From Phyllobacterium bourgognense (GTDB taxonomy: Bacteria; Pseudomonadota; Alphaproteobacteria; Rhizobiales; Rhizobiaceae): 32,297 bases of DNA. The first letter of the stretch is position 1. Each line of letters opens with the position of its first letter. The position numbers and the translations under genes were made by a program. Of the stretch, positions 18,515 to 29,499 are shown in pieces. A model generated the notes under the pieces. It did not search any database and was not told the origin of the DNA. It saw only the letters and a program-made list of their open reading frames with translations. The stretch spans positions 1-32,297 of the forward strand of contig NZ_QPJM01000028.1 in assembly GCF_003337575.1 (NCBI RefSeq), read 5' to 3'.

Positions 18515-19258
18515 ATGCGTCTAGATAAGCTTCTTGTGGCAAACGGGCTGTTTGCCAGCCGCTCGCGAGCACGTGATGCCATTTTACGCAGAACCGTGCG
18601 GGTGGATGGGGCTCTCGTCACCAAACCCGGTGCAATTATTGGCGAAACAGCCTTGATCAGCGTTGATGACCCGGCAAGCCCCTATGTGTCGCGCGCTGCT
18701 CTAAAACTTATTGCCGGTCTTGATCATTTTGCCATCGATGTGAAAGATTGCACTGCTCTCGACATCGGTGCGTCCACCGGTGGTTTCACGCAGGTTCTGC
18801 TCAAGCGCGGTGCAGATACCGTGATCGCTGTCGATGTTGGCCATGGCCAGTTGCATGAGAGTCTCAGGGCCGATGCACGTGTCATAAATCTTGAAATGCT
18901 CAATGCCCGGGAATTGGTCCGCGAGCATCTGGGTGGTCACAGGATCAATCTCGTCGTTTCTGACGTCAGTTTTATATCGCTGAAACTCGCGCTACCACCG
19001 GCCTTGGATCTGGCAGAGCCTGGCAGCCACTGCGTTCTTCTAATCAAGCCGCAATTCGAGGCCGGGCGCGATGCCATCGGGAAAGGCGGCATTTTGCGCG
19101 AGCCGAAGGATGGTGAACGCGTCGCAAATGATCTAAGGAACTGGTTGGATGGATTGCCAGGCTGGAAAGCCCTTGGGTACTGCCCTTCGCCCATAGAGGG
19201 CGGCGATGGCAATCGCGAGTTTCTGCTGACCGGCCTGAAAGCCACGATTGAGAAGTAA
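18515..19258 (+). CDS. tlyA: TlyA family rRNA (cytidine-2'-O)-methyltransferase / 'hemolysin A'
   Basis: The protein has 247 residues. An N-terminal S4 RNA-binding domain (MRLDKLLVANGLFASRSRARDAI..., 1-60) is joined to a Rossmann methyltransferase domain with DIGASTGGFTQVLLKRGA (SAM site, about 86-103), VDVGHGQLH, NLVVSDVSFISLKLALP and LLIKPQFEAGR. The K-D-K residues of the FtsJ/TlyA group are present. In mycobacteria TlyA methylates 16S and 23S rRNA; shorter proteobacterial TlyA proteins are taken to act on one rRNA. The hemolysin name is historical. It lies 9 bp after dxs and 6 bp before another RNA methyltransferase, so these three form an operon. Confidence 0.93.
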   Translation: MRLDKLLVANGLFASRSRARDAILRRTVRVDGALVTKPGAIIGETALISVDDPASPYVSRAALKLIAGLDHFAIDVKDCTALDIGASTGGFTQVLLKRGADTVIAVDVGHGQLHESLRADARVINLEMLNARELVREHLGGHRINLVVSDVSFISLKLALPPALDLAEPGSHCVLLIKPQFEAGRDAIGKGGILREPKDGERVANDLRNWLDGLPGWKALGYCPSPIEGGDGNREFLLTGLKATIEK

Positions 19259-19264
19259 AATCTT

Positions 19265-20494
19265 ATGAGTACGCGCGTAATGATCGAACGGATGGGCGCC
19301 GGCGGTGACGGCATTGCCGCCACTTCGGCGGGAAGCGCCTATGTGCCGTTTTCGTTGCCCGGCGAGGTTGCCAATGTGGCGCTGGAAAATGGCCGTGCCA
19401 CGCTTGTGGCGCTGCTGGAACCATCGCCCGAGCGCATTGCGCCCGCATGTCGCCACTTTGAGGAGTGCGGAGGCTGCACCTTGCAGCATTGGCAGGACAG
19501 CGCTTATCGCGATTGGAAAAGATCGCTCGTCTACGATACGCTTGCAGGCCGGGGATTCGTGTTCACGCTCGACCCGCTTGTTCCGTGCGCGCCGCAGACC
19601 CGGCGCCGTGCGGTCTTTGCCGTCCGCACGAGTGAGCGGGGCGCCGTACTCGGTTTCAACAAGCATCTCAGTCACGAACTAGTAGATATCGTGGAATGTC
19701 CGGTAACAGTGCCGGAAATCGTTTCGCGTCTTGACGACCTGCGTGAACTGGTTGCTGTTCTTGGTGGCGGTATGAAACCCTTCAAACTGACAGTCACGGC
19801 GACGGCTTCGGGCCTGGATATCATGGCGTCAGGATGTGGCGCACCCGACGCGGCAAAACGTCAGGCGCTGACAGCGCTGGTTATCAAAAAGGATTTTGCC
19901 CGACTGAGCTTTGAAGGCGAAATCATCGTCGAGCCACGAAAGCCTATTGTCCTTTTTGGCAAAGTTCCAGTATTTCTGCCCGCCGGCGGGTTTCTCCAGG
20001 CGACCCTGGAAGCCGAGGTAGCAATGTCTGCATTGTTGACGGGTCATCTGGCAAAGACAAAGAAGACAATCGACCTCTTTAGCGGTTCTGGCACATTCAC
20101 ATTCAGGATGGCAGAGAAATCAGCAGTCCACGCTGTCGAAGGCGAGCAGTCTGCCGTTGATGCGATGGATCGCAGCATCAGGCATGTTCAGGGTCTCAAG
20201 CCGGTCACGGTGGAGCGCCGTGATTTGTTCCGGCGACCCTTTCTGGCGCGGGAACTGAAGCCATATGCTGGACTTGTCTTTGACCCGCCGCGTGCGGGCG
20301 CGGAAGCACAGGCAATCGAGATCGCGAAATCCACCGTGTCGAAAGTTGCGGCGATCTCGTGCAATCCCATCACCCTCGGCCGCGACCTGAGCATCCTCGT
20401 CAAGGGTGGCTATAAAATCGACCGCGTGGTGCCAATCGATCAGTTTCTCTGGTCGTCGCACGTCGAGGTGGTGGCTTTGCTCAGCAAGAAATAG
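19265..20494 (+). CDS. TrmA/RlmD-family 23S rRNA (uracil-5-)-methyltransferase
   Basis: This SAM-dependent m5U methyltransferase has 409 residues. It has an N-terminal TRAM-like part (1-50), a [4Fe-4S] cluster motif formed by Cys62, Cys68, Cys71 (CRHFEECGGC) and Cys145 (VECP), PAGGFLQ (239-245), the SAM motif DLFSGSGTFTF (270-280), FDPPRAG (339-345) and the nucleophile Cys366 in ISCNP. Whether it modifies U1939 (RlmD), U747 (RlmC) or another site is undecided. The ATG is 6 bp after tlyA, with AGAAG upstream. It converges on tldD with 10 bp between stop codons. Confidence 0.92.
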   Translation: MSTRVMIERMGAGGDGIAATSAGSAYVPFSLPGEVANVALENGRATLVALLEPSPERIAPACRHFEECGGCTLQHWQDSAYRDWKRSLVYDTLAGRGFVFTLDPLVPCAPQTRRRAVFAVRTSERGAVLGFNKHLSHELVDIVECPVTVPEIVSRLDDLRELVAVLGGGMKPFKLTVTATASGLDIMASGCGAPDAAKRQALTALVIKKDFARLSFEGEIIVEPRKPIVLFGKVPVFLPAGGFLQATLEAEVAMSALLTGHLAKTKKTIDLFSGSGTFTFRMAEKSAVHAVEGEQSAVDAMDRSIRHVQGLKPVTVERRDLFRRPFLARELKPYAGLVFDPPRAGAEAQAIEIAKSTVSKVAAISCNPITLGRDLSILVKGGYKIDRVVPIDQFLWSSHVEVVALLSKK

Positions 20495-20504
20495 GGACCT
20501 ATAG

Positions 20505-21917
20505 TTAGACCGCCGTCCCGCCTACCGTCATCTGATCCATACGCAGATGTGGTTGGCCGACGCCCACTGGCACCCATTGACCGCCCTTACCACAATTGCC
20601 GATACCCGTATCAAGCTGCAGGTCATTGCCGATCATTGAAATGCGTTGCATCGCGTCGGGTCCATTGCCGATCAACATGGCGCCCTTGACGGGCGCGCCG
20701 ATCTTGCCGTTCTCGATCATGTAGGCTTCGGTACAACCGAACACGAATTTGCCGGAGGTGATGTCCACTTGGCCACCACCGAAGGAAACGGCATAGATTC
20801 CGTTCTTTACCGAGGCGATGATTTCTTCCGGCGTCTTGTCGCCGCCGAGCATATAGGTGTTCGTCATGCGCGGCATCGGCGCATGCGCATAGGATTCGCG
20901 CCGTCCGTTGCCGGTGGGCTCCATTCCCATCAGGCGTGCGTTTTGCCGATCCTGCATGTAGCCGACAAGAATGCCGTCATCGATCAACACGGTCTTGTTG
21001 GTTGGCATGCCCTCGTCGTCGACAGTCAGTGAGCCACGCCGTTCGGAGATGGTGCCGTCATCAACGACGGTTACGCCCTTCGATGCTACTTTCTGGCCGA
21101 GTAAACCGGCAAATGCAGATGTTTTCTTCCGGTTGAAATCGCCTTCAAGGCCGTGGCCGACAGCTTCGTGAAGCATTACGCCGGGCCAGCCGCTGGAAAG
21201 GACGATGTCGAATGTACCAGCGGGCGCAGGGATGGCCTCCAGATTTACCAGAGCCTGGCGGAGTGCTTCATCGGCAGCATATTGCCATTTATCCGCGACG
21301 ATGAATTCGCCAAAGCCCTTGCGGCCGCCTGCACCATATGTGCCGCTTTCCTGCCGATCGCCATCGCCGACAACGACGGACACGTTAAGTCGAACCATGG
21401 GGCGAACATCGCGCACAAAATGTCCATCGGCACGCAGAATTTCGACCTGCTGCCATGACGCCGCGAGCGAGACGGAAACCTGCCGCACCTTCGGGTCCTT
21501 CGCCCGGAGATAGGCATCAATCTCCTGGAGCAGTTTCACTTTCGCCTCGAAACTGGGAGAGCCAAGCGGATTTTCGTCGCTGTAGAGACTCCGGTTTGTT
21601 CCGGGCGGCGCAGCGGTATAAGTTCCGGCGTAGCCAGTCCTTACCGCCGAAGCTGCATCCGAGGCACGCTTCAATGCGCCTAGCGACAACTCGCCCGCAT
21701 GCGCATAACCAACCGAATCACCAGCGACGGCGCGCAAGCCAAAACCTTGATCCTGATTGAACGAACCGTTTTTCAGCCGGCCATTGTCAAAGGCGAGGCC
21801 CTCTGATTCTCTGTATTCGATGAAGAGTTCGCCGTCATCCGCCCCGTCGAGACTCTGCTTTACGGTTTCAAGGATTTTGTCGCGCGGCGCATCAAAACTG
21901 TCGATGAGACTTTTCAT
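20505..21917 (-). CDS. tldD: Metalloprotease TldD
   Basis: TldD is a cytosolic subunit of the TldD/TldE (PmbA) protease that degrades unfolded peptides and, in some bacteria, matures microcins. The protein has 470 residues, the usual length. Zinc ligands are His250 and His255 with catalytic Glu251 in HEAVGHGLEGD, plus Cys395 in FVFGCTEAY. Also present are DDEGMPTNKTVLIDDG, GNGRRESYAHAPMPRMTNTY and GNCGKGGQ. The partner TldE is not in the window. The ribosome site is weak (GGA about 9 nt upstream). It lies 80 bp downstream of the ialB-family gene on the same strand. Confidence 0.96.
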   Translation of the reverse strand: MKSLIDSFDAPRDKILETVKQSLDGADDGELFIEYRESEGLAFDNGRLKNGSFNQDQGFGLRAVAGDSVGYAHAGELSLGALKRASDAASAVRTGYAGTYTAAPPGTNRSLYSDENPLGSPSFEAKVKLLQEIDAYLRAKDPKVRQVSVSLAASWQQVEILRADGHFVRDVRPMVRLNVSVVVGDGDRQESGTYGAGGRKGFGEFIVADKWQYAADEALRQALVNLEAIPAPAGTFDIVLSSGWPGVMLHEAVGHGLEGDFNRKKTSAFAGLLGQKVASKGVTVVDDGTISERRGSLTVDDEGMPTNKTVLIDDGILVGYMQDRQNARLMGMEPTGNGRRESYAHAPMPRMTNTYMLGGDKTPEEIIASVKNGIYAVSFGGGQVDITSGKFVFGCTEAYMIENGKIGAPVKGAMLIGNGPDAMQRISMIGNDLQLDTGIGNCGKGGQWVPVGVGQPHLRMDQMTVGGTAV

Positions 21918-21997
21918 GAGAATGGGTCCGGTTCAAATGGTGTGAACGGGATGTAGGCCTTCACAGCCCTTTCGACAACCGCAAACTCCCTCGAAAC

Positions 21998-22516
21998 TTA
22001 TGGAAGTGCGTCAAAACCCTCGCCAAACCCATTAAGTTCGACCGGAATGCCGATACCTTCTTCCGGTGTCTGGAAGACGATGAATGTCGCCGCCTTGCCG
22101 GTCTTCAGCGTCTGGACAAGCTGATCTTCCAGAATGACCTCGGCATAGCAACCATCCTCGAAGCAACGAACGAAGTAAGCCCGGCCGATATCTTTACCAT
22201 CCACATTGAGGCCAAGGCCGTTCGGCAGGAGTACACCAAGAGGAGCCAGGACGCGCAAGATCTTCGCTTTGTTGTCCGCAGTTTTCAGAACGACAACGGA
22301 GAGGCCCATTTCCGGGCGATCCGCCGCAACGACGTTCTGGATCAGCGCGCATTGCTCCGATTTGGCACCTGCTGGTGTATCGCAAAGGATCGACCATGCG
22401 CCATGGGTGGACTTGACGGTGCCGCTCTGCTGCGCTGCCATTGCGGTGCCCGCAACGACAGTCATTGACAGGGCAAGCAGACCGGAAGCGATGCTACGTA
22501 GCGCGAAAGAGAACAT
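21998..22516 (-). CDS. Invasion-associated locus B (IalB) family protein
   Basis: This is a secreted, probably periplasmic or outer-membrane-associated protein. I choose ATG 22516 (172 residues), which has GGAG at 22522-22525; the ATG at 22537 lacks a good site. The signal peptide ends in VVAGTAMAA. The mature part shows the IalB pattern: GAWSILCDTP, SEQCALIQNV, MGLSVVVLK, VLAPLGVLLPNGLGLNVDG and RCFEDGCYAEV, with paired cysteines likely forming disulfides. IalB was named in Bartonella for erythrocyte entry, but the family is widespread in non-pathogenic rhizobia, so the name does not imply virulence. It is divergent from coxB across 357 bp. Confidence 0.88.
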   Translation of the reverse strand: MFSFALRSIASGLLALSMTVVAGTAMAAQQSGTVKSTHGAWSILCDTPAGAKSEQCALIQNVVAADRPEMGLSVVVLKTADNKAKILRVLAPLGVLLPNGLGLNVDGKDIGRAYFVRCFEDGCYAEVILEDQLVQTLKTGKAATFIVFQTPEEGIGIPVELNGFGEGFDALP

Positions 22517-22873
22517 GTAGGCTCCAAAACGAATCATCCAGACGTTAAACCGCTCCGCCCCGGATGAAAAGAATGCCGCTCAAACGCTCCCCAGCATAGC
22601 GCGGCCTATAAGATGTCGTGTAGCCGAAAAATGGCCGGATTGTGAGCCCAATGGCCCTGTGGGCCGCAAAACAGCTGCAAGAATGAAAAAACTGCTGCTT
22701 CGAGCGGTCTGGGGGCTTGCGGCTGGAAAGCCGCGCGCAAAAATGCCGCATGAGATCACGTTCGCCTTCCTTGCGATGTAAGCTAATGTGTGGTTTGAAC
22801 GCGCCATACATCGGGCCATCACGCTGCCCAGTCTTATACTATGGAATCAATGCTTCATTCGGGAGATTTCTAG
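22517..22873. other. Long non-coding region between the ialB-family gene and coxB
   Basis: These 357 bp hold no convincing gene. The short frames on the minus strand have no recognisable domain. Two small perfect hairpins are visible: GGCCC/GGGCC at 22653-22665 (loop TGT) and GCGGCT/AGCCGC at 22719-22734 (GGAA tetraloop). A -10-like TATACT (22835-22840) lies 33 bp before the coxB start, without a matching -35. I see no TTGAT-N4-ATCAA (FNR/FixK) site. It probably contains the cox operon promoter and a structured 5' leader. Confidence 0.5.
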
Positions 22874-25436
<2,563 letters not shown>

Positions 25437-25441
25437 ACACG

Positions 25442-25478
25442 TCAATGCCGGGACCGCCAAAGGTTGTCCCGGCATTGA
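25442..25478 (+). other. Perfect 13-bp stem-loop between coxA and ctaB
   Basis: TCAATGCCGGGAC (25442-25454) and GTCCCGGCATTGA (25466-25478) are perfectly complementary, around an 11-nt loop. It starts 5 bp after the coxA stop codon and ends 18 bp before the ctaB start. It is followed by ATAAACAAG rather than a T-run, so a full intrinsic terminator is unlikely. A processing or stabilising hairpin that raises coxB-coxA mRNA over the downstream assembly genes fits the position. Confidence 0.75.
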
Positions 25479-25496
25479 ATAAACAAGACGGATCAA

Positions 25497-26441
25497 ATGG
25501 CACTGATTGAGAAAAACGCAAATCTTGATGCGAGTATTGGCCTCTCGGAAGCCAATGCATCGGATTATATTGCGCTGCTCAAGCCACGCGTCATGTCCTT
25601 GGTTGTCTTTACCGGCTTCGTCGGAATGATGGCTGCTCCTGGCCAGATAAATCCCGTCTTGGCTGCAATCGCCATCCTTTGTATTGCAGTCGGGGCAGGA
25701 GCCTCAGGTGCACTCAACATGTGGTACGATGCCGACATCGACGCCATTATGAAGCGCACCTCCAAGCGGCCGATCCCTGCAGGACGTATCTCGCGCGGAG
25801 AGGTGTTGACATTTGGTCTTCTGCTATCGGCTTTTTCAGTCGTGACGCTAGGCCTGTTCATCAATCTTCTCTCGGCATTTCTGCTGGCATTCACGATCTT
25901 CTTCTATGCTGTCATTTACACTATGTGGCTGAAGCGTTCCACTCCGCAGAACATCGTTATCGGAGGAGCAGCGGGTGCGTTTCCACCCATGATCGGCTGG
26001 GCGGCGGTCACGAATTCCGTGAGCATGGAAAGCATCGTCCTTTTTCTCATCATCTTCCTGTGGACGCCGCCGCATTTCTGGGCCTTGTCGCTGTTCATGT
26101 CGGATGACTATGAGAAGGCGAAAATCCCGATGATGCCCAATGTTGCTGGGCCTGCATCGACGAAGTTACAGATTTTTCTCTATACTTTGCTGGTAGCACC
26201 AGTTGGTGTCCTCCCTTGGATCATGGGATTCGCGGGGCCAGGGTATGGCCTGTTTGCCATAGCGATGGGCGGCGCCTTTCTTGCTTCGGCCTTTACTGTG
26301 TGGCGTGCCCCAGTTGGCGATGCGATGTTGAAGCCAGCCAAGAAGATGTTCGCTTTTTCCATCTTCTATCTTTTCAGTTTATACGCAGTCCTCCTCGGCG
26401 AGATACTGGTTCGCAAGGCATTTCTGGTAGCTGGTGCTTGA
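25497..26441 (+). CDS. ctaB: Heme O synthase (protoheme IX farnesyltransferase)
   Basis: This inner-membrane UbiA-superfamily enzyme adds a farnesyl group to heme b, giving heme O, the precursor of heme a for CoxA. The 314 residues contain [18 protein letters not shown], the first Asp-rich motif NMWYDADID (74-82) followed by [10 protein letters not shown] (87-96), [13 protein letters not shown] sequence ([12 protein letters not shown]), [16 protein letters not shown], and about nine hydrophobic helices. It is also named cyoE. The ribosome site ACGGA lies close to the ATG. The stop codon is followed at once by coxF. Confidence 0.96.
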   Translation: MALIEKNANLDASIGLSEANASDYIALLKPRVMSLVVFTGFVGMMAAPGQINPVLAAIAILCIAVGAGASGALNMWYDADIDAIMKRTSKRPIPAGRISRGEVLTFGLLLSAFSVVTLGLFINLLSAFLLAFTIFFYAVIYTMWLKRSTPQNIVIGGAAGAFPPMIGWAAVTNSVSMESIVLFLIIFLWTPPHFWALSLFMSDDYEKAKIPMMPNVAGPASTKLQIFLYTLLVAPVGVLPWIMGFAGPGYGLFAIAMGGAFLASAFTVWRAPVGDAMLKPAKKMFAFSIFYLFSLYAVLLGEILVRKAFLVAGA

Positions 26442-26442
26442 T

Positions 26443-26619
26443 ATGAGTAACGACATGGTAACCCTCACGGAGAAGCAGAAGCGGGCGCAGCGCAGCCGAT
26501 CCTTGGCACTCGCGCTGGCGTTGGCTGCGTTTGTCGTCGTCGTCTATGTCGGGACGTGGGCCAAAATCGGGGCCAATCACTCTTCGCAAACGGCGCCCGT
26601 AACGAGGCCCGCACAATGA
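26443..26619 (+). CDS. coxF: CoxF, small single-pass membrane protein of the cox operon
   Basis: This 58-residue protein has a basic N-terminus ([10 protein letters not shown]), one transmembrane helix (about 20-40, [20 protein letters not shown]) and a short polar tail. Its position between ctaB and ctaG matches the small gene called coxF in rhizobial and Bradyrhizobium cox operons; its function is not established. The start is ATG 26443, one base after the ctaB stop codon; a GTG at 26434 overlapping ctaB is the alternative. The end overlaps the ctaG start as ATGA, implying coupled translation. Confidence 0.85.
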   Translation: MSNDMVTLTEKQKRAQRSRSLALALALAAFVVVVYVGTWAKIGANHSSQTAPVTRPAQ

Positions 26620-27215
26620 GCGATGCACCGAAGCGCAAGGTTTCCGACCGGACGATCGCGATTTCTTGCCTCGCCTTCTTCTTTGGCATGGTGGGTATGG
26701 CGTTTGCTGCCGTCCCGCTCTACGCCATGTTCTGCCAGGTCACCGGATATGGTGGCACGACCCAGCGCGTCGAACAGATGTCCGATACAATTCTCGACAA
26801 AAAAATCACCGTGCGTTTCGACGCTAATACATCTGGTGGTTTGCCTTGGCAGTTCGAGCCCGTACAGCGCGAAGTCACGATGAATATCGGCGAAACCAAG
26901 CTGATCAAATATGAAGCGAAGAACATCCTCGACAAGCCGACTGCAGGGCGAGCGTCATTCAACGTGACGCCGCAGGCTGCAGGTGCTTACTTCAACAAGG
27001 TCGAGTGCTTCTGCTTCACGGATACGGTCCTGAAGCCAGGTGAAGATCTGGAAATGCCGGTCGTCTTTTTTGTCGATCCGGACATCGTCAATGCGCCTGA
27101 GCTGAAGGGCGTCAACACGATCACTCTATCCTACACATTCTTCCCGATCCCTATACCAGCACCCGTTGCGGCAAATACCGAGGTCAAGAAGAATGGTACA
27201 TCAGGACAACTCTAA
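26616..27215 (+). CDS. ctaG: Cytochrome c oxidase assembly protein CtaG/Cox11 (copper delivery to CuB)
   Basis: This membrane-anchored periplasmic copper chaperone has 199 residues. It has an N-terminal helix at about 13-35 and an Ig-like domain with the copper-binding pair in ECFCF (Cys131/Cys133), [16 protein letters not shown] with a conserved Cys40, and FFVDPDI. The start is ATG 26616, which overlaps the coxF stop codon, with GAGG at 26604-26607. A longer frame starting at 26556 would lie inside coxF and is rejected. coxC follows after 56 bp. Confidence 0.96.
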   Translation: MSDAPKRKVSDRTIAISCLAFFFGMVGMAFAAVPLYAMFCQVTGYGGTTQRVEQMSDTILDKKITVRFDANTSGGLPWQFEPVQREVTMNIGETKLIKYEAKNILDKPTAGRASFNVTPQAAGAYFNKVECFCFTDTVLKPGEDLEMPVVFFVDPDIVNAPELKGVNTITLSYTFFPIPIPAPVAANTEVKKNGTSGQL

Positions 27216-27271
27216 ACTGCGCCGGCTTAGTCCGGTGTCAAAACCAATGAACAGACCTTGCGAGGGTTAGA

Positions 27272-28150
27272 ATGGCCGAGACGCACCAAAAGAACCACGA
27301 TTACCACATCATCGATCCCAGTCCATGGCCATTTCTTGGCTCGGTTGGGGCGTTTGTTCTTGCGATCGGCGGCATCGCTTTCATGCGTTACCATGCCGGC
27401 GGCGAGCTTGTCCTTTTCCGCGCCAATCTCACAAACCCCTGGATCCTGCTTATAGGCGTAATGATCATTCTTTATACGATGTACGGCTGGTGGTCCGACA
27501 CGATCAAGGAAAGCAAGGAAGGGCATCACACACGCGTGGTCTCGCTGCATCTGCGCTACGGCATGATCATGTTCATTGCCTCGGAAGTGATGTTCTTCGT
27601 TGCCTGGTTCTGGGCTTTCTTCGATGCCAGCCTTTTTCCCGGAGAAGCAGCGCAAGTAGCGCGGACAGCATTCACCGGCGGCGTATGGCCCCCGAAAGGT
27701 ATTGAAGTCCTCGACCCCTTGCATCTGCCGCTTTACAACACGGTCATCCTGCTTTTGTCCGGCACGACGGTGACATGGGCGCACCATGCTCTGATTCACA
27801 ATGACCGCAAGGGCCTGATCACCGGCCTGACGCTCACTGTCTTGCTTGGTCTGCTCTTCTCCTCGGTGCAGGCCTACGAATACATTCACGCTCCGTTTGC
27901 GTTCAAGGACTCGATCTACGGTGCGACGTTCTTCATGGCGACGGGTTTCCACGGTTTCCACGTCATCATCGGAACCATTTTCCTCGCCGTATGCTTGCTT
28001 CGTTCGCTCCGCGGTGACTTTACGCCGACCAAACATTTCGGCTTCGAGGCTGCGGCCTGGTATTGGCACTTCGTTGACGTGGTCTGGCTGTTCCTATTCT
28101 TCTCGATCTATGTATGGGCATCCTGGGGTGCTCCGATAGCAGTGGAATAG
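27272..28150 (+). CDS. coxC: Cytochrome c oxidase subunit III
   Basis: This seven-helix accessory subunit stabilises subunit I and the D-channel proton uptake. The 292 residues show the family's HQKNHDYHIIDPSPWP near the start, GWWSDTIKES, RYGMIMFIASEVMFFVAWFW, GTTVTWAHHALIH, FFMATGFHGFHVIIGTIFL and WYWHFVDVVWLFLF. The ATG at 27272 has GAGGG at 27262-27266. A hairpin with a T-run follows its stop codon, ending or reducing the core cox transcript. Confidence 0.97.
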   Translation: MAETHQKNHDYHIIDPSPWPFLGSVGAFVLAIGGIAFMRYHAGGELVLFRANLTNPWILLIGVMIILYTMYGWWSDTIKESKEGHHTRVVSLHLRYGMIMFIASEVMFFVAWFWAFFDASLFPGEAAQVARTAFTGGVWPPKGIEVLDPLHLPLYNTVILLLSGTTVTWAHHALIHNDRKGLITGLTLTVLLGLLFSSVQAYEYIHAPFAFKDSIYGATFFMATGFHGFHVIIGTIFLAVCLLRSLRGDFTPTKHFGFEAAAWYWHFVDVVWLFLFFSIYVWASWGAPIAVE

Positions 28151-28173
28151 GCGAACTTGTCTAAAATTTGCGG

Positions 28174-28206
28174 GCGGTCGTGGAAACACGGCCGCTCTCA
28201 CTTTTT
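28174..28206 (+). terminator. Probable rho-independent terminator after coxC
   Basis: GCGGTCGTG (28174-28182) pairs with CACGGCCGC (28187-28195), with one G-U pair, around a GAAA tetraloop. A T-rich stretch (CTTTTTC) follows a few bases later. It lies 24 bp after the coxC stop codon and 70 bp before the DUF983 gene, which may be read by leakage or by its own promoter. Confidence 0.65.
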
Positions 28207-28275
28207 CAGCACATTCCTGCGCAACCATCCGATATACTCACTGCAGAGCCCCTCCGGCCTTGAGGCACCCTGACC

Positions 28276-28671
28276 ATGAATCAAGACACGGCGCTTCACC
28301 CACCAGTTGACCCCGTAACTGCCGGTATAAAAGCACGCTGTCCTCGATGCGGGCAGGGGAAGCTGTTCGATGGGTTTCTCGCGCCGGCGAAGCACTGTTC
28401 TACCTGTGGGCTGGACTATTCATTCATCGACACGGGCGAGGGCCCAGCAGTTCTGGTCATGCTCTTGATCGGCTTCATTGTCGTCGGCCTTGCCCTCTGG
28501 ATGGAGGTGACGCTCGATCCGCCATTGTGGTTGCATTTTATCTTATGGATACCCCTGGCCCTCGTGCTCTGCCTCGCGGCGCTCCGCTGGATGAAGGGCA
28601 TTTTGATAGCCTTGCAGTACAAGCATAAAGCCGCAGAGGGTCGGCTTGATACGCCGGAGAGCCATGACTGA
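28276..28671 (+). CDS. DUF983 family membrane protein
   Basis: This 131-residue protein has an N-terminal zinc-ribbon-like cysteine set (Cys22, Cys25, Cys41 and Cys44 in RCPRCGQG and HCSTCG), then two transmembrane helices (about 55-77 and 83-105) and a polar tail. DUF983 proteins usually sit between coxC and surf1 in alphaproteobacteria and are presumed, not proven, to help oxidase assembly. GAGG at 28262-28265 precedes the ATG. Its 3' end overlaps surf1 by 8 bp. Confidence 0.88.
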   Translation: MNQDTALHPPVDPVTAGIKARCPRCGQGKLFDGFLAPAKHCSTCGLDYSFIDTGEGPAVLVMLLIGFIVVGLALWMEVTLDPPLWLHFILWIPLALVLCLAALRWMKGILIALQYKHKAAEGRLDTPESHD

Positions 28672-29464
28672 CCGCGTGACGCCTCAACTAAGCAACCGCT
28701 TTCCGTGGATAAAATTTGTCCTCGGTGCATTCGTTTTCGCGATCTTGATCGCCCTCGGGACATGGCAGGTCGAACGCCTTTACTGGAAGGAAGGCCTGCT
28801 GGCGGAAATAGAAGCTCGAACCCATGCGAAGCCCGCATCGCTTGCCGAAATCGAAAAAGTCTGGGCGGCTGAAAAGGATGTCGACTACCGGACAGTGACA
28901 GTGACCGGCCGGCTGCTTAATGATCGCGAGCGTCACTACTTCGCGACCTATGACGGCACTTCCGGGTTCTACGTCTATACGCCGCTTTTGCTTGACGATG
29001 GTCGCGCAGTCTTCGTTAATCGCGGCTTTGTTCCCTACGACAAGAAGAATTCCGTGACACGGCCCCAAGGCGAAGTCGAGGGACAGGTGGTTGTGACGGG
29101 GCTTGCGCGCAATCCGCTTTATGACAAGCCTTCGTCGATCGTGCCGAACAACGACCTCATGACCAATATCTACTATTGGAAAGACCTGCCAACGATGGCG
29201 GGACAGTCGGGCATTGCAGATGACAAGCTGGTTCCGTTTTTCATCGATGCCGACAAGACGCCAAATCCTGGGGGCTTGCCGGTCGGCGGTGTGACGATCG
29301 TCGATCTGCCAAACAGCCACCTGCAATATGCGGTAACCTGGTATGGCCTCGCCGCGACACTGCTTGCTGTCGCGGGAATTTCGCTCTGGCAGAGATACCA
29401 TCCCAAAAATTCAAACGAGCCCGAGGTCAGCCAATCTGAAGCTTCGGACTTGACTTCGCGCTGA
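28664..29464 (+). CDS. SURF1 family cytochrome oxidase biogenesis protein
   Basis: SURF1 is an inner-membrane protein that helps insert heme a into subunit I. The protein has 266 residues from ATG 28664, with GGAGAG at 28656-28661; an in-frame TTG at 28646 is less likely. The topology is typical: an N-terminal helix (about 13-33) followed by [14 protein letters not shown], a large periplasmic loop with VFVNRGFVP, and a C-terminal helix in [21 protein letters not shown]. The start overlaps DUF983, so translation is coupled. The C-terminal tail is short and polar. Confidence 0.94.
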   Translation: MTDRVTPQLSNRFPWIKFVLGAFVFAILIALGTWQVERLYWKEGLLAEIEARTHAKPASLAEIEKVWAAEKDVDYRTVTVTGRLLNDRERHYFATYDGTSGFYVYTPLLLDDGRAVFVNRGFVPYDKKNSVTRPQGEVEGQVVVTGLARNPLYDKPSSIVPNNDLMTNIYYWKDLPTMAGQSGIADDKLVPFFIDADKTPNPGGLPVGGVTIVDLPNSHLQYAVTWYGLAATLLAVAGISLWQRYHPKNSNEPEVSQSEASDLTSR

Positions 29465-29499
29465 TTGCCGCCCAATTCCAACAGCACTGCAACGCTTCG

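Noticed and set aside
22545..22822. Two 80-88 codon minus-strand frames upstream of coxB
   Set aside because: They have no domain, no clear ribosome site and overlap hairpins; more likely non-coding leader or promoter sequence.
27227..28069. Open frame of 280 codons on the minus strand opposite coxC
   Set aside because: It is an antisense shadow of coxC with no domain and the same charged composition.
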